Source: Plectosphaerella cucumerina (lineage: Eukaryota; Ascomycota; Sordariomycetes; Glomerellales; Plectosphaerellaceae). From it: a stretch of DNA of 64,000 nucleotides. Both the position numbers and the translations under genes were made by a program. Position 1 is the stretch's first letter. Every line of letters begins with the position of its first letter. Below, one piece after another: positions 1 to 12,369 of this stretch. The notes under the pieces are model-generated. The model was not told where the DNA came from, did no database searches, and saw only the letters and a list, made by a program, of their open reading frames with translations. Location of the stretch: contig JAGPXD010000004.1 of NCBI GenBank assembly GCA_020746995.1, positions 4,836,001 to 4,900,000 on the forward strand, written 5' to 3'.

Positions 1-1037
1 CTCGAAGATGATGCGGACGGCCCAATCTTCGTTGGAGGGGTTCCGGTTCGCGTAGGCCGTGGTAGCTGTGAAGAGGGTGAGGATCTCACGAGGGGCGTCG
101 CGGCCGCGATACAGCTGGCTGTGGAGGAAGGGTGTCTTGCGGGAGCGAGCGAACTCGAGAGGGAAGTTCTTCATGGCACGGACGATACTGCCCATTCGTG
201 ATGAGCGGTCGTGGATCTGCCATGGTTGGAAGCCGACCTGTGATGTGTGAGGGAGTGCACAAGCTTGAGAGACTCATGTGAGTCTTGAGGGAGGTGACTA
301 CTCACGCAGGCTCCATCAACCATGGACTGGTAGTCCTCCTCATTAAGACGGTGGTCCAGCACGGGTACTGGGCTTGGAGCCCTAGGCGCGGTCGGCTTCT
401 CCTCCTCGGGGGCATGCAGCGGCGGCGTCGAAGTCCGCCACAGACGCATCTCGTTGGGCTGCATGCCGCCATCGACAGTCATGTAGTTCATAAAGTTGTC
501 AAAGCCGAATCCCGGCTGGCCGAGTTCATCCAGGTTCATCATGGGATCGAGGACCATGCTGTCGAGGTCAGCAGCAGAGCCAAAGTCCAGGCCGCCGCCG
601 CCAGCATCAGCAGATGAGGGCTCGGCGAAGGAGGCGGCTGATGAAGAGCAGCAGCTGGATGGAGTAGCATCCTCACACGACGCGGTCATCGAGGCCGACG
701 ACGTCGAGGGCGGGCCGAAGATATCTGCGGCGGCGGCGGCCATGTCCAGGTCTGCGGCGGTGAGGTGATGCTGTGGGAGCTGGCGCTGGGCCTGGCTCTG
801 TTGATGCTGCTGCTGCTGCTGATGCTGCTGATGCTGAGCCTGGTACTGCTGACGCTGTGCATGTCTCGAGGCGCTGACGGGGTCCGTCGGGAGGTTCGGG
901 TACACGCACGTCACGCCCTTGTCGGCGCAGCGTGCGCACCGCGGGGTCCGCTTGTCGCAACGCCGCTTGCTCCGGACGCAGGCGTTGCAGCTCTTCTGGC
1001 GGGTCTTGTCCGCGGGGTCGTCCATAGTTTCGATCAT
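1..1037 (-). CDS. Zn2Cys6 transcription factor, C-terminus cut by window edge
   Basis: Predicted nuclear DNA-binding regulator. Exons complement(1..238, 306..1037); the intron has a GTGAGT donor and CACAG acceptor and joins in phase 0. The first ATG opens a protein whose binuclear zinc cluster has cysteines at residues 17, 20, 27, 34, 37 and 44 (C-x2-C-x6-C-x6-C-x2-C-x6-C), followed by a basic stretch and a long Gln/His-rich tract at about residues 63-85. The second exon contains a conserved-looking block (FPLEFARSRKTPFLHSQLY, then a TLFTATTAYANRNPSNEDW segment) that runs off the left end, so the middle-homology and C-terminal regions are not visible. It is transcribed away from the bHLH gene at 9975, across a very long shared upstream region. 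The family assignment is firm; the target pathway is unknown. Confidence 0.85.
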
Positions 1038-1324
1038 GGCCGGGGGCGACGATGCGCGCGGGTGTTTGTCTGGAGGGGACGGGGGGTTTCTTGATGATGA
1101 CTGCGGGGTGAGGGGCGAGAAAACCTTTCACGATGAGCGCCGAGCAGCGTACTGGAGCTGGGGAAGCTGATCTGGCTGCCTGTCTGTCTGCCTGCGTGGC
1201 CTCACTGTCGCCTTGTCGCAAAGGATGCAGAGTACAGCAACAGGGCGGCTGAGATGGCCCGACGTCCCCGGGCTTCTCGAATGGAGGTGCGGAGGCCTTG
1301 GCCCCCGGTCTGACCGGCCATTCT

Positions 1325-1378
1325 CGCAAAGTCCGCCAAAGTCCGCCGGCGCCCGGCCGATCTATTGCGGACTTTGCG
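1325..1378. promoter_or_regulatory. 12-bp perfect inverted repeat upstream of Zn2Cys6 gene
   Basis: CGCAAAGTCCGC at 1325-1336 is matched by its exact reverse complement at 1367-1378. An extra direct copy of AAAGTCCGCC lies at 1338-1347. The repeat sits about 290-340 bp upstream of the start codon at 1037. Arms containing CCG/CGG triplets are typical of Zn2Cys6 targets, so an autoregulatory site is possible, but no function can be shown from sequence. Confidence 0.35.
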
Positions 1379-1570
1379 GGCGATGGCCCCGAAACTCCGC
1401 CGCCGGGTTGGTAAGCCGGCGCCGGCGCGGATGCATTTTGGCGACTCGGACACTCAATAGGGGTCTTGTCTGAAGGCTGCAGCTTGTCATCTGATGGCCA
1501 GATCGAACAAACGTGGCCGTCTGCGTGGTCTGCCATGTGCTATCCCAGTGCGGACAAACGCTTCATGGTC

Positions 1571-1595
1571 CCTGACCTGACCTGACCTGACCTGA
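1571..1595. repeat. (CCTGA)5 microsatellite
   Basis: Five perfect tandem copies of CCTGA in the upstream region of the left-hand regulator. Confidence 0.9.
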
Positions 1596-4500
1596 CGCAC
1601 CATCAATTTGAGACTGTCGAGATGCGACGACTCATGCCGCGGGGCATCAAGTCCGCGACCATGTCTCCTGACTCAATCATTCCTGCGTCCGTAAGTTAGC
1701 ACGATGATGTGTCAAAAGTCAGACGGACTTCAAAGACCGGCCGGCTCTCGCCACGACCCTCCTCCTCACGCCACGGCCGCCTTCATCTCCACCATCTCAC
1801 TCATGTGGCGGCCACGGGGAATGCTTTTGACGCTTTCGACGAGACCGGCGACGGGATCGGTCTCGGCCTGGCTGTCCGGCCGTAACGTCCCCGCCATTGT
1901 CCCAGACGGGACCGAGTCGATAGACACACTCGTGTCGTCCTCTTGCCGCACGCCCTCACCTCGATCTTGACCTCGCCCATCGTCCATCGCCGACCCCGAA
2001 CGACAACATCGCACCAGGGGTCGCCACGGTCTAGCAACGTCCAGGTCTCTCGTTGTCTTCCATCGACGTTGTCCAACCCCTGGCCGAGGCCCGGCCCTTC
2101 GACCCTGAGGTCTGGCCAAAGCCTCCTCGACGCACTCAGGACAAGCGTGCTTCCTAACTTCCAGTCAAACACCACTCCTAACATCCACGCCGATGCCCGA
2201 CGCCAGGCCGATCTCCTCGCCCCAGACACCCGTCCCGATCGCGCGCGGGGCCCGGAACGCACGATCGCGGCCGCCAGCATATCCTGCGACGATGTCGGGA
2301 ACGCCATCCAAGACGTCGGGAGATACGGCCGTCCAGGCGGCAGGCAGCAAGCGAGGGAGACGGCAACCCCGTGGGCCGTGGCCCTGCCCTCCCGCATGCG
2401 GCGTCGACAACACCCAAGCATTCCCGCCCCCCTCTCTCGCCCTCCAGTCACACAGTCGTCACCCGGTGACACCGCCCGGCCCAGCCGCTCGTTCAGCTCC
2501 GCGCCTCAAGAGAACAAACAAACCCAGCTCCCGACGCCGCACGAGGAACGACAACAACAGATGCCCCGTCGCACAGCTTTCGGCTGCCTATGCTCGTCCT
2601 CCCTCGCCCACATCCCGACATGGCACCGGGTCGAGCCACCGCGGCCGTGGCGCACCGCCGAGACAGGCACCACAGGGGCGGACGCCTGTGCTGGCAGAGT
2701 TCGTCCATCCACCGGGGCCGGAACATCGCCGCCGTGTCCTGCTGTGCGACCAGCCCTCGCTGCTGCACCGCGCGACTTGCCCTGTAGGATGATCCCCCGC
2801 CCGAGACAGTCACCGGAAACCGCGTGCGCCATGTGTCTGGGTACAATGCGTCGAGCAGGTGATCAATGGGCCACGAACAACGGGGGATCTGTCGGCGGCT
2901 GGCAGCTGCTCACCAAGCACCGCTGCCCGATCGAAAAGCGACGTGTCACTCGGCATTTTTCACCGAAAAGGCCATGCTTGCCAAGGCCAACGCTCGCCCA
3001 GTTGTCGACGCTACAAGTGAACATCAGAGACATGCATGCCCCAGGGGATCCTGCGAGGTCGCGCAGCTCGTCACCCACGACCGCGGGAGGCAGACGATCC
3101 GATCTTTAGTGCGCCTGGAGGAAAGACAACCCACTGCAATTTGACACGAGGCGTGCCGCCCTGTCCAGTAGATCGTCCATCGGGTCCCTGGCGTGAAGGG
3201 AAAAGCAAGACGATCCGTCAAGGCACCCCGATGCCAAGAGGAGTTCGTTTGCCTTTTCATGCCGTCTCCGACAGGGTGATGGGCAAAAGCAAAGAGATAT
3301 GTCCTCCGAGCTCCGAGTGCCGACATGCCCCCTGAGCGCACGTCGTTGCTTTTCCTCAGCCATCACGTTAGTCCCCTCACTTGGTATCAGGCGCCAAGCG
3401 GAGGCTAAAGCCGCCCCCGCCATGTGCTGCGCATGGCCAGCCGTGAATGTCAGAAGCATGGCTGGTGGTGGACTCTGAGGTCCCCTGGTGAGATGGTCGC
3501 CGACCACCAACCAACCACGTAGGGCAGAGAAGCCCGAGTGTCGACGTGATGTGGCCCTCAGCTGCTCCCGTCGTCGGACTGCCAGGGCGGACGTCACAAA
3601 CATTGCTTGTGTTCAGGGGGAGCCCCCACGATTTTCGCAGATCTCCTCGATGACTGTGGAGGTAAGCCTCCTTATCATTCATGCTCGCTGCATGGATCGA
3701 GTCCTGGTGCCCTGTCATTTGCGAGTTGAAGGGAAAGCTGCTCCCCTGATCATCATAATCACCGTTCGCAGGGCAAGTCGCACAGGAGCCCCTGGACTTC
3801 TTCTCCCAGTCGTGCTGAATGCCGCGTAATGAGACATGGTCGCAAGGCACATTCGCCTCGCCGCCGGGTCGGGTCCCGTGATGTCCGTGAGACGGGCCCG
3901 ACGATATGGGGTCGGGGGTCTGATCTGACGGCCGATCGCGAGCATGCTCCCAGTGAAATGGTAGCTGGGACCTTCCTGCCGATCATGTCTACGCGGCTTT
4001 TCGCCGTGGTTCTCAGAACTGCGACAGGGAACGTGCTGACCCATCTCAGATTCCCACGCGAGATCGCGACCCAGGGAAGTCAGGAGAGAAACCCTGTTGA
4101 TAATCCTGTCGCAGGCTGCATCGTGACTGTCGCAAGCCTGGGCAAAGATCGGCGGTCGCCCTGGATTCCGATTCCCATCGGATGAGGTCAGGGACGCGCA
4201 TTTCGTACCTGACGATAGGGCAGCACTGCAACAGGTCGCCGTCAAGGTCTGCAGATTCTCACACAGCTACCCTCCGATGCAGTGCTGGGACCTAGGGCAT
4301 CATCCTGGTCTCACTATGCCCACGGTGCTCTTGTCTATCGGGCGGCGAGTCTGCGGCGGAACTGGCAGCGGGCGCTCAGGCCGGGGAATGCGCGGCGACG
4401 TGGGTTTCTCCAGGAACGCTGGTCGATCTGTTGAGCTGTCTGTCGACACACATGCCTCCAGGGGCCTGCCGCCTGAGGGCCCACGCCAAGGCCGAAAACC

Positions 4501-7500
4501 TCTCCATCAAAAAGTCCGATGGAGAGCCGGCCGGCCGAGGGGCGTGCCAAGCGGCGGTCCAAAGTCTAAATCACAGCACCACCCTGGATCTCGCACAGCC
4601 CGTCAGGCCCGTGTCAACGGGGTGGTCCGAACACATGCGCACAAACCCTCGGCTGTAGGCAAGCTCAAGGGGGGCGTCGAGGGCCGTGAGCTCGCAAAGC
4701 TTGGAGGCTGGCGTCAGCAAGGACCATGCCAATGTTGAGTAATCCGTTCGGCTGGCTGTTGTTCGTGGCCTGTGAGCCGCGAGAAAAGCATATCGGAAGC
4801 TTGTGTCATCGGCGGTCTGTCGGCGAAACCAAGGACAATGGACTCAGAGTCGGGTGATATATCAGCGTCGTCGCTGAGTGGCACACGGTGGCTGGCAGCC
4901 ACCATACTTGTGGAAGTACTGCCGATGGTCAGTTTGAGGCTTGCCTGCCGTAAGTGCTCTGTTAGAAACGGCGGTTGACGAGGCCATGTCGAGTTTCGCT
5001 TGTACGGTCAACAATACTCGTAGCAAATTCGGTTCGCGGACTCGTTCAGGGGTTTTCTGTCCCTCAGGGGCTGTCGCGCTGCTTTAGCTCGCTGCTGGCT
5101 CGTCGCTCGCTTGCTGCCGATAGGGGAAACCCACGTGGTGGCACAGCAGCTCCCCACCAGGGTGCATGTCGAGGTACTGGCGTAGAGTCAATTGAGTCCT
5201 CGGCCACAGCTCGGTGGTGTTGCGCAAAATCCGTGAATCGATCATAGCTCTTGCTTGGCGACCGGTCGGCCGTGCCCGCGCGACGTCGATGGCAGCGGGA
5301 GACGGGGCGCCGAGGCATGACGGGTCTCAGCGTCGAGGAGAGAGCAGCTGAGGTGACCACAGCTAGGCGGTAGCTCGCAGCTCCAAGGCTGGGGTCGAGT
5401 CGAGTCAGGTCAGACCTGGGGGTTGGTTCATGGCGGCAGCGCGCTACAGCGGCTTTCAGGGGTTGCGACAGCGGGTAAACAGCGGGAAGCAGTGGGTGTG
5501 TGGGTGTGTCCGCGCGAGGTCTCGCAGCTTTGACGGGTGCTGGCATTGCGATGGACGCTGTGTTTCCGTCTTCCGTCCGAAATATCTCGGCCGGGGGGCA
5601 TGTTTGGCGGTCGGTCGGCGGAAACATCGCGGTGCCCAGTGCCCTGGCGGAAGCAGCGCCTGCTGATACTGGTGCTGGGGCTTCAGGGGAAGCAGCTTAT
5701 CCCTTCTGCCCACCTCAGAGGGGATCGAAAAGGTCCAAGCACGCGCGCCACCTGGCGATGGATCGGCGCAGATCAACTCCCAAGTAAGGTTGCGGTAAAG
5801 TCTGTTGATGGACCACTGATTCAGGTTGGACGACAAGTTCGTTGATGAATGACGGTGATGGCCTGATACTGATGCTCCAAAATCTGTCCGTCGTCGGCTG
5901 GGCTGTTTCGCTGTGCAGGTAGTATCCGGACGATGTGTGTGTTGGACGGGAGGTGTGGATGGGCGGAAGCAAATGTGGACGCACCATCCGTCCAATGGAA
6001 CAGCTTGAACGGAAAAGGTACGAGACGGTACGGCAGGCACTTGCAAGATGACTAAGAAGCCTCGGGAGCCACGTTCTGATGGACGCATGGGTGGCCCCTG
6101 CTCGTGGGCCCCCCGTCGCAGCAGCTTTCCTCCCAGAAGCAAGGCTTCCACCAGCTGAGGCTTTCCCTGGTGCAGAAGGTCGCTTCACATTCGGTCAAGC
6201 TTGTACCGGTACGCGTACCGGCTGCCCTTGGTCGCCCCTACCCTTGCTCTTGACCCCCGCTCCCCGTCCGACGTGGACCTAACCTTGTCGCGCAGCGGGA
6301 CCAGAGCTGGCCAATCGCTGGAAAGCTCACGTGGCCTTCGGGAGATCGCGCATTGCAGCAGGAACTGGATCTCGAGTGCGTTCCGCTAGGGAAGGAAGGA
6401 GGGAGGGAGCGGGTTGGCGGGTAGCGGGCAGCGCACACAGTGTCGCCGCTTCAGGGCCCTCGGTGCACGTGTTCTTTCCAACCCGCTCTCTGAAGATCAG
6501 CACCTCAATTCGGCTCGCACAGCACAGAAGAGCGGGGCCCAGCCCAGCCTTCAACAGCTCGCAAGCCTCCCCATCGTCGTCGTCAACCGCATCGCCCGTC
6601 CGAGATGGCCCAGCCCGACAGGGCTTCACGTTTTTGCCACCAGGGGTCCTATGGCGCCGCCGCAACTGGCAAAAACGATTCTCTCGTTGAACGCATCCGG
6701 CGGGCGGGCGTCCGCTGCTCTGGAACGGCCTCCCGCTGAGGTCATTGTCACTCGCAATCGACCCAACATCCCATCCTCCCCGCAAAGGACATCGACATCC
6801 TGTCTGCACTCGCTATCGCTTTAGCGTCCTATGGCCTGGCGAGAAGTCCACCACAAGCCCTGGCTCAGGGGCCGGCCAGCGTCACCCCAACCCAAGCCCG
6901 TGGCGTTTCTCGAGGGAGGGGGCGTGTGCGGGTTGCGCGAGCACATGCTCCGTTCCCTTCACCCGCCCAAGCGTCATCGATGGATCAACCATGCTGCTGC
7001 GCTGCTGCTGCTGCGAATGCCCTGTCTTCCTCCACGGAAAAAAGCGAGCCCTCCCGTGTTTTTTTCCGCCTGCCCGCGGATCCCTAGGAGTTTGCTGCCA
7101 CGAATAGATTGCTGCTGCGCCGCTCGAGCTCGTCGCGGGGCTCACACCGGGAGAAGAGCAGAAGAAACAAACTCGATAAAGACAAATACCAAATGCACCA
7201 AGCAAGCGGCTGCTGATGATGACCGCAATCGGTTGGAGGGGTGTCGCGTCACCAAGCTGATGCGGCGCTGCTCTTCCTTCTTCTCGCCACAAACAAGCAG
7301 AGATGCCCGCCGGTGCAGCAGCCAGAGTCATCGCTATTGGGGGCGTCCAGGCAATTGGGGGGGGGCAGCAGGGCCAGGCGCAAGATCTCGTCCCAACAAC
7401 TGCCGGATCGAGTGTGGCCAGTCAGAAAGCTAACAGCTGCCCAGTGCCCGCCGCCATGTGGTTTGCGCCGAGTCCCGTGTTGGCAGCAGCGCTCCCTCGT

Positions 7501-9974
7501 GCGTACCCGACCGGTCGCCGAGTCGAAACGAATCGTGCCCTGGGCCGGCCTCCTCTGCCTGCCCTGCCCTGCCCTGCGCGCGTGCGCTGCGAAGCGTGTC
7601 CACCACACCCACACCACACCTTGATCCAACCGCGCCGGCGCCGTGCCGGGACCCGTCTGTTCTGACCTGTACCCAGACGGTACCTACCGAACGGACACAA
7701 CGGGGTTCCTCCCATCCAGGTCCATCCCATCGCCGCGACCACCCATCCAGCCATCCTCCATCTCATCGAGAAAGCCCCCGCCACCGCGCGCGCATCCTAC
7801 GACAACGGCGACGGACGGCAGATGGAAGAGGGCAAGCAGGCTGCCGTGCAGCGTGCAGCAAGCCCACCACGCCCAGGCCCGCCGCCCAAGGAGAGGACAT
7901 GGACGGAGGAGGCGCCTGGTAGCCTCCGAATGCAACAGGGGGCTAGCGCCGACAGGACAAGACAAGTCGACTCGATCGCCGCTCGGTGTGTGGTTCAGCA
8001 CGATGCGCCTCGCGCGAGGAAGAAGCAACGCGGGCGGGGAGCCGGGCAGGCGAGGCGAGGCGAGTTCGTGGCCCATTGTCTCAGAAGCCGGCTGGATGGC
8101 TGGCTTGTCTGCTCTCACGAAAGCGGTTCTCGACAGGTCTTTCTCTCTCCTCTCTCTTGGTCGCCGTGACCGGGCCGGGGCAGGCAGTGAGAGAGAAGGA
8201 GAGACAGGGAAACGGTGGTGGTGTGCTCTGTACATGCCGGGTACTTGAGTAATTGTCTGCTGAAATGAGGCCGAGTCTGCAGTAGGCCTGAACCCTGTAC
8301 CCGGCCGCCATCAACTCAGCAGACAGCTGGTGGTTTTGCCGGTCGAATCAGAGGCGGCCACAGGACACTTGACTTTGGCTGTGCTTGTCCTGATGGCCTG
8401 GCTATCTCATCACCATTTGTTCTGGCAGAATGGACGCCCTTCAACAGCAAGAGAATTCCGTCCTCTCATTGCAAAGTCCTGAGAACGGATTGCGTCTGGC
8501 CGGTAAGGTGTGGGCGATCCCACGGGACACACGTCCAGGTCCCGTACCGACACACCCCTCCCTCTCCCCCCCTTCGCACATGGCTGGGATGGCATGGGAT
8601 GGAGAGGGGGGGTAGCCAGCCGCCCTGGACTGGTGCAAGCATGTGTGCCCACACCCCCATGCTAGAGAAGCATGTCTTGGTACATGGGGGGCCCCTAACT
8701 GGCGAGGTCTTGGCCTCGGACCGCCCTGGGCGCGCTTGACCTGGAGGCACAAGGGGGGGAGGTGGTTCTGAGGACAGAGGGGGGGGGGGGGGCGCGGCTC
8801 GAGAAAGCCACGCGGGAACACATCCTGTCCCCGTCCACACGCCTACGCCCACACCCACGCCGCACGAGCGAGTACCGCCGTCCCGTCTCGTCTGCCCACT
8901 CGTGTGTAAGTAAAAAAGCCCAGTGGTAAAAAAAGGCACAAGTACCTGGTTGCAGCGAGCGAGCGCAGGGCGGCGCAGGCGCAGGGAACAACCCCCCTCA
9001 AGCCAGGATTACGCCGTCTGGTACCCACGTTCTCGCTTTCGCGCCGCCGGGATGCAAAGTACCTGTTGATTGATCTTTTGCGCATGGATTGCATGGCCAC
9101 CACCACGGCCATCCTTCCTGGCTGCAGCAAGCAGCATTGCACAGAGGTTGTCCCCCCCGGGAGCCACAACAGCCGCTGGCCGCGCTAGGTTCACCTGTGC
9201 TGTGCTGGGCTGGCTGGGCTTGTTCCCCAAGCCGTCGAGCATCCACCTGCTTCCCGTCCATCCAGTCCAGTCCAGCCAGTCCTGTCCAGTTCTGTCGAGT
9301 TGACCGTGCGGCGTGCGGCGTGCGGCCAGCAAGCGGCGTGTGGTGTGTCCAGTGGGTGTCCAGTGTCCAGTGTCCCGTCCTCGTCCTCGTCCCACGCCTG
9401 CCCTTTTCGCCCGGGGAGGGCCCGCTAGCCAATTCCATCTTATCCCCTCCTCCCCCAGCTTTCCAGTTCCCTCGTCCTCTTTTGGATCCTGCCGGCCCTT
9501 CACAATTGCTCCCCCCCCCTCAACCTCAACCACCACACGGGTTTATTTGATTCTCTCCCGCCTCACACCCAGTCGAGAGAAGGACCAGAAACAAAACCGA
9601 GTGCAACACCGCCCGACGACATCGAAGCTGGAAGCCGCCGGCCTCTGCTTCTCAGGTGCTTCTCGCCCGTTAATCCAATTGTTCATCGAACGTCCGCTCC
9701 TTCGCCCTCCACTCACCATCAGTCCTTGGCCACCGACCGCCGACGAAGCACTCCAAACTCGACCTTGACTTCGACATCGACACCCTCGACCACACGACGA
9801 GCCGATTGTTGAAGAGGAGGATTTGGAAATCTCGATTTTGCCTACACCCGCGCAGTCTTAAATCCAGCAAAGCTACCGCACGGCACCGTTATCCTCGACG
9901 AAGCTACCGGTTTCAAATAGCAGCCTCCTCCAAGCTTCTCCCGACGACGTTTCGTCCCACCACCTCTAATCACA

Positions 9975-11496
9975 ATGGATCCCAACCGGACGGCGCACCC
10001 CAAGGTGTCCCTGGCTGGTGTCCTCAACCCCGACGAGAATAGGGACTCGGCATACTTTTCCAGCACAGATGCCTCGAGCAAGCGTACGATGCGCCCGCCC
10101 TCACTTCTCGTCCTCCCCTCCCGACCTCTGGCTGACACACCCCCTCTACAGACACATCAGCGGCCTCGTGCCTGACCGTGGGCGTTCTCAGCCCCACCAG
10201 CTCGGGTTACCAGTCTTCGCCCACCGACAAGACGCCTTCGCCCGTGGCCACAACGACGATCCCGCGACCTCTCGTCTCTCCGTCGCAACAGAGTCACATG
10301 AGCGTCGCATCCATGGTGTCGCCGACCACACCTGGCATCACCGATCCCCGACGCTACGAGCGACCGACCTCGCTCGAATCAGGCGGCACCTTTGACCAGG
10401 CCTCGCGCCGTGAGAGCGTCGACAGCAGGATGAATCAAGGCTTCAGCGACATGCGCCTTGCCAACTCACCCTACGCCAGTCACAACCAGTCGACCACCTC
10501 TATTCAGAACACCCTCACCCAGCAGCGGCACCCTCGCCCTGGCCTCGAGCATGTCGCCATCCACCGCATTTCCAACGGGTACCAGCCCAGCGCTGAGCGC
10601 GAGCCTCTCTCCAAGAGCGTTCGTACCGCTCCTGCCATCACCGGGCCCGCCACGAGCCAGATCGCCCGCGCCGCCGAGCCCACAAAGGGTCAGGCCTGGG
10701 CTTTCCCCGAGGAGGAGATGCCCTCGCGCCTGGGCCCCAACCAGTCCTTCCTCGACTCGAGGCGTAGCAGCATCACCGAGTCCATCGCCAGCAGCCAGTT
10801 CACCACCGAGTCGAGGCTTCCGGCAGGTCAGCGCCGTCTGGACGACGACTACGGCCGTCCCTCCATGTCCAGCGACTTCCCTCCCGTGCACCACCACTCC
10901 CTGCAACATAAGCAGCTGGAGGACGTGATGGATGAGGAGGGCCGAGGGGGTCCCCAACCGTACAGCCGCACCCCAGAACTGCGCAAGAGCCACAAGCTCG
11001 CCGAGCGCAAGCGCCGCACAGAGATGAAGGAGCTCTTCGACCAGCTGCGGGATCAGATGCCCCAGGAGAGGGGCTCCAAGGCCTCCAAGTGGGAGATTCT
11101 CACAAAGGGTACGTCCACTCTAGAGACAATACCACTAGACCGTGCTAACCTGCCCTAGCCATCACCGAGCACGAGCGCCTCTCACATGCTCTGCATCAGT
11201 CACAGACCAGCAACGTCAACTTGATGAACGAGCTGGAGAGCCTGCGGCGGGAGAACCACTCGCTGCTGCATCAGCTCAAGCAGGGTGGCCCTCCGCCGCC
11301 GCCTATCCAGCAGGCTCCCGGGCCCCCGCCACCACCAGTCGGCGCATATGGCGCTCACGACCCCTACGTTCACCGCACCGAGTTGCCGCCGCTGAGGACA
11401 CTTAACGGAGGTGCGCCAGGCGCCCCAGACTCGATGACGGGGGTCCAGTATGACCCTCCAAGGGTCAACGGATACCGCCAAGAACAGCGTTATTAG
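9975..11496 (+). CDS. bHLH transcription factor
   Basis: Predicted nuclear regulator of 467 aa. Exons 9975..10083, 10152..11108 and 11159..11496; both introns (68 and 50 nt) have GTAC donors and join in frame. The N-terminal 310 residues are Ser/Thr/Pro-rich and probably disordered. A basic helix-loop-helix begins near residue 312: the basic motif SHKLAERKRR contains the usual H-x3-E-R-x-R pattern. The first helix (TEMKELFDQLRDQMP), a short loop (ERGSKASKW) and the second helix (EILTKAITEHERLSHAL) follow. A Leu-rich coiled segment (NLMNELESLRRENHSLLHQL) continues to about residue 397, so this is a bHLH with zipper-like extension. The C-terminus is Pro-rich. It is preceded by a long pyrimidine-rich leader and faces the Zn2Cys6 gene at the left edge. 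The orthologue is not identified. Confidence 0.88.
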
Positions 11497-12369
11497 GTTT
11501 TTCAACGGTTGCATCACCACCTCAAGTTTCATTCTCACGCATCGCCCTCTTGGGTACCATGCCCTCGCGGCATCGACACTTTTTCTTTTCCTTTGTCTAG
11601 TTTTGTCAACATTGGGCCGGCAACCTTCGCTGTCCGAAGCCCCAAGCACTTTGGCAGCCAGCTTCTTCTACCGGCACGGCACGAAAAAAGTTGCGGCGCG
11701 CGGGGGTCACCGGGACAGTAGGACTTATTACTTTGGATTGCTTTTATTTTTTCTGGATACACCTGTACGCATTTTTTTGCAGGAGTGCCGCGGGCATTGG
11801 GGGGGGGTTCGGGTTGGGGGGCGGCGAAAAGGAGAGGGAGGAGGATGATATACCCAGTTGTGGGACGTCTGCGGCAGGTGATTCCATGTCTCTCCGGCGA
11901 ATGGCTGGGGCAACAGGGACGGGGTCGAAAGCATTGCCTCACAAGATGGGCAGTGCGCCTGACACGCGACGCAAGCTACAGCGCCAGGAGGAATAGGGAC
12001 GGATGGTCATGGAAGACGCCGATGGCGGCATGGGCCGGGCACAGTGAAGGATGGGTGAGAAATGAGCGGACGGTGGCGTCTCTGCGGGGATGACACCATG
12101 TACAAGTAGTTGTTGCAGCTATACCAGGCAGTCTCGCAAACATTTCTTACTCACTCATCGGCAGCCTGAGTGCACTTGACATTAAAAGGCCGTGCTGTGA
12201 TGGAAGTTTGGTGTTGCTGGTTGCTGAGACCCCTTTGCTGAGTCAGCCGAAAACTCGGCGTGGCCCAAGGAGCTGGATGCGCGACGTCAAAAAATCCCAT
12301 CCGCGTACATCAACCGATTACCACCCTTACACACCACCATCCCCCCAGCCAGCCACCACAACCTCCATC
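11497..12369. other. Intergenic region after bHLH gene
   Basis: No gene seen. It contains the presumed 3' UTR of the bHLH gene and the promoter and leader of the RRM gene. Confidence 0.6.

Larger units (their letters stand above)
1038..9974. other. 8.9-kb intergenic region between two divergent regulators
   Basis: I see no supportable gene here. Open frames up to 388 codons exist, but they are Pro/Arg/Ser/Thr-rich, carry no domain and look like products of GC-rich DNA. The left part holds a 12-bp inverted repeat (1325-1378) and a CCTGA pentamer array (1571-1595). A 14-G run lies near 8779-8792 and a TGCCC-type repeat near 7556-7577. The last kilobase before 9975 is pyrimidine-rich on the + strand (for example around 9440-9560), as expected of a long fungal 5' leader. 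Long leaders with upstream ORFs for one or both flanking regulators are the simplest explanation. Confidence 0.6.

Noticed and set aside
1801..2472. Minus-strand open frame of 223 codons
   Set aside because: Overlaps other unsupported frames and has Arg/Gly/Trp-rich chance composition.
1943..3109. Long + strand open frame of 388 codons
   Set aside because: Pro/Arg/Thr/Ser-rich with no domain, no conserved-looking motif and overlapping open frames on both strands, typical of GC-rich non-coding DNA.
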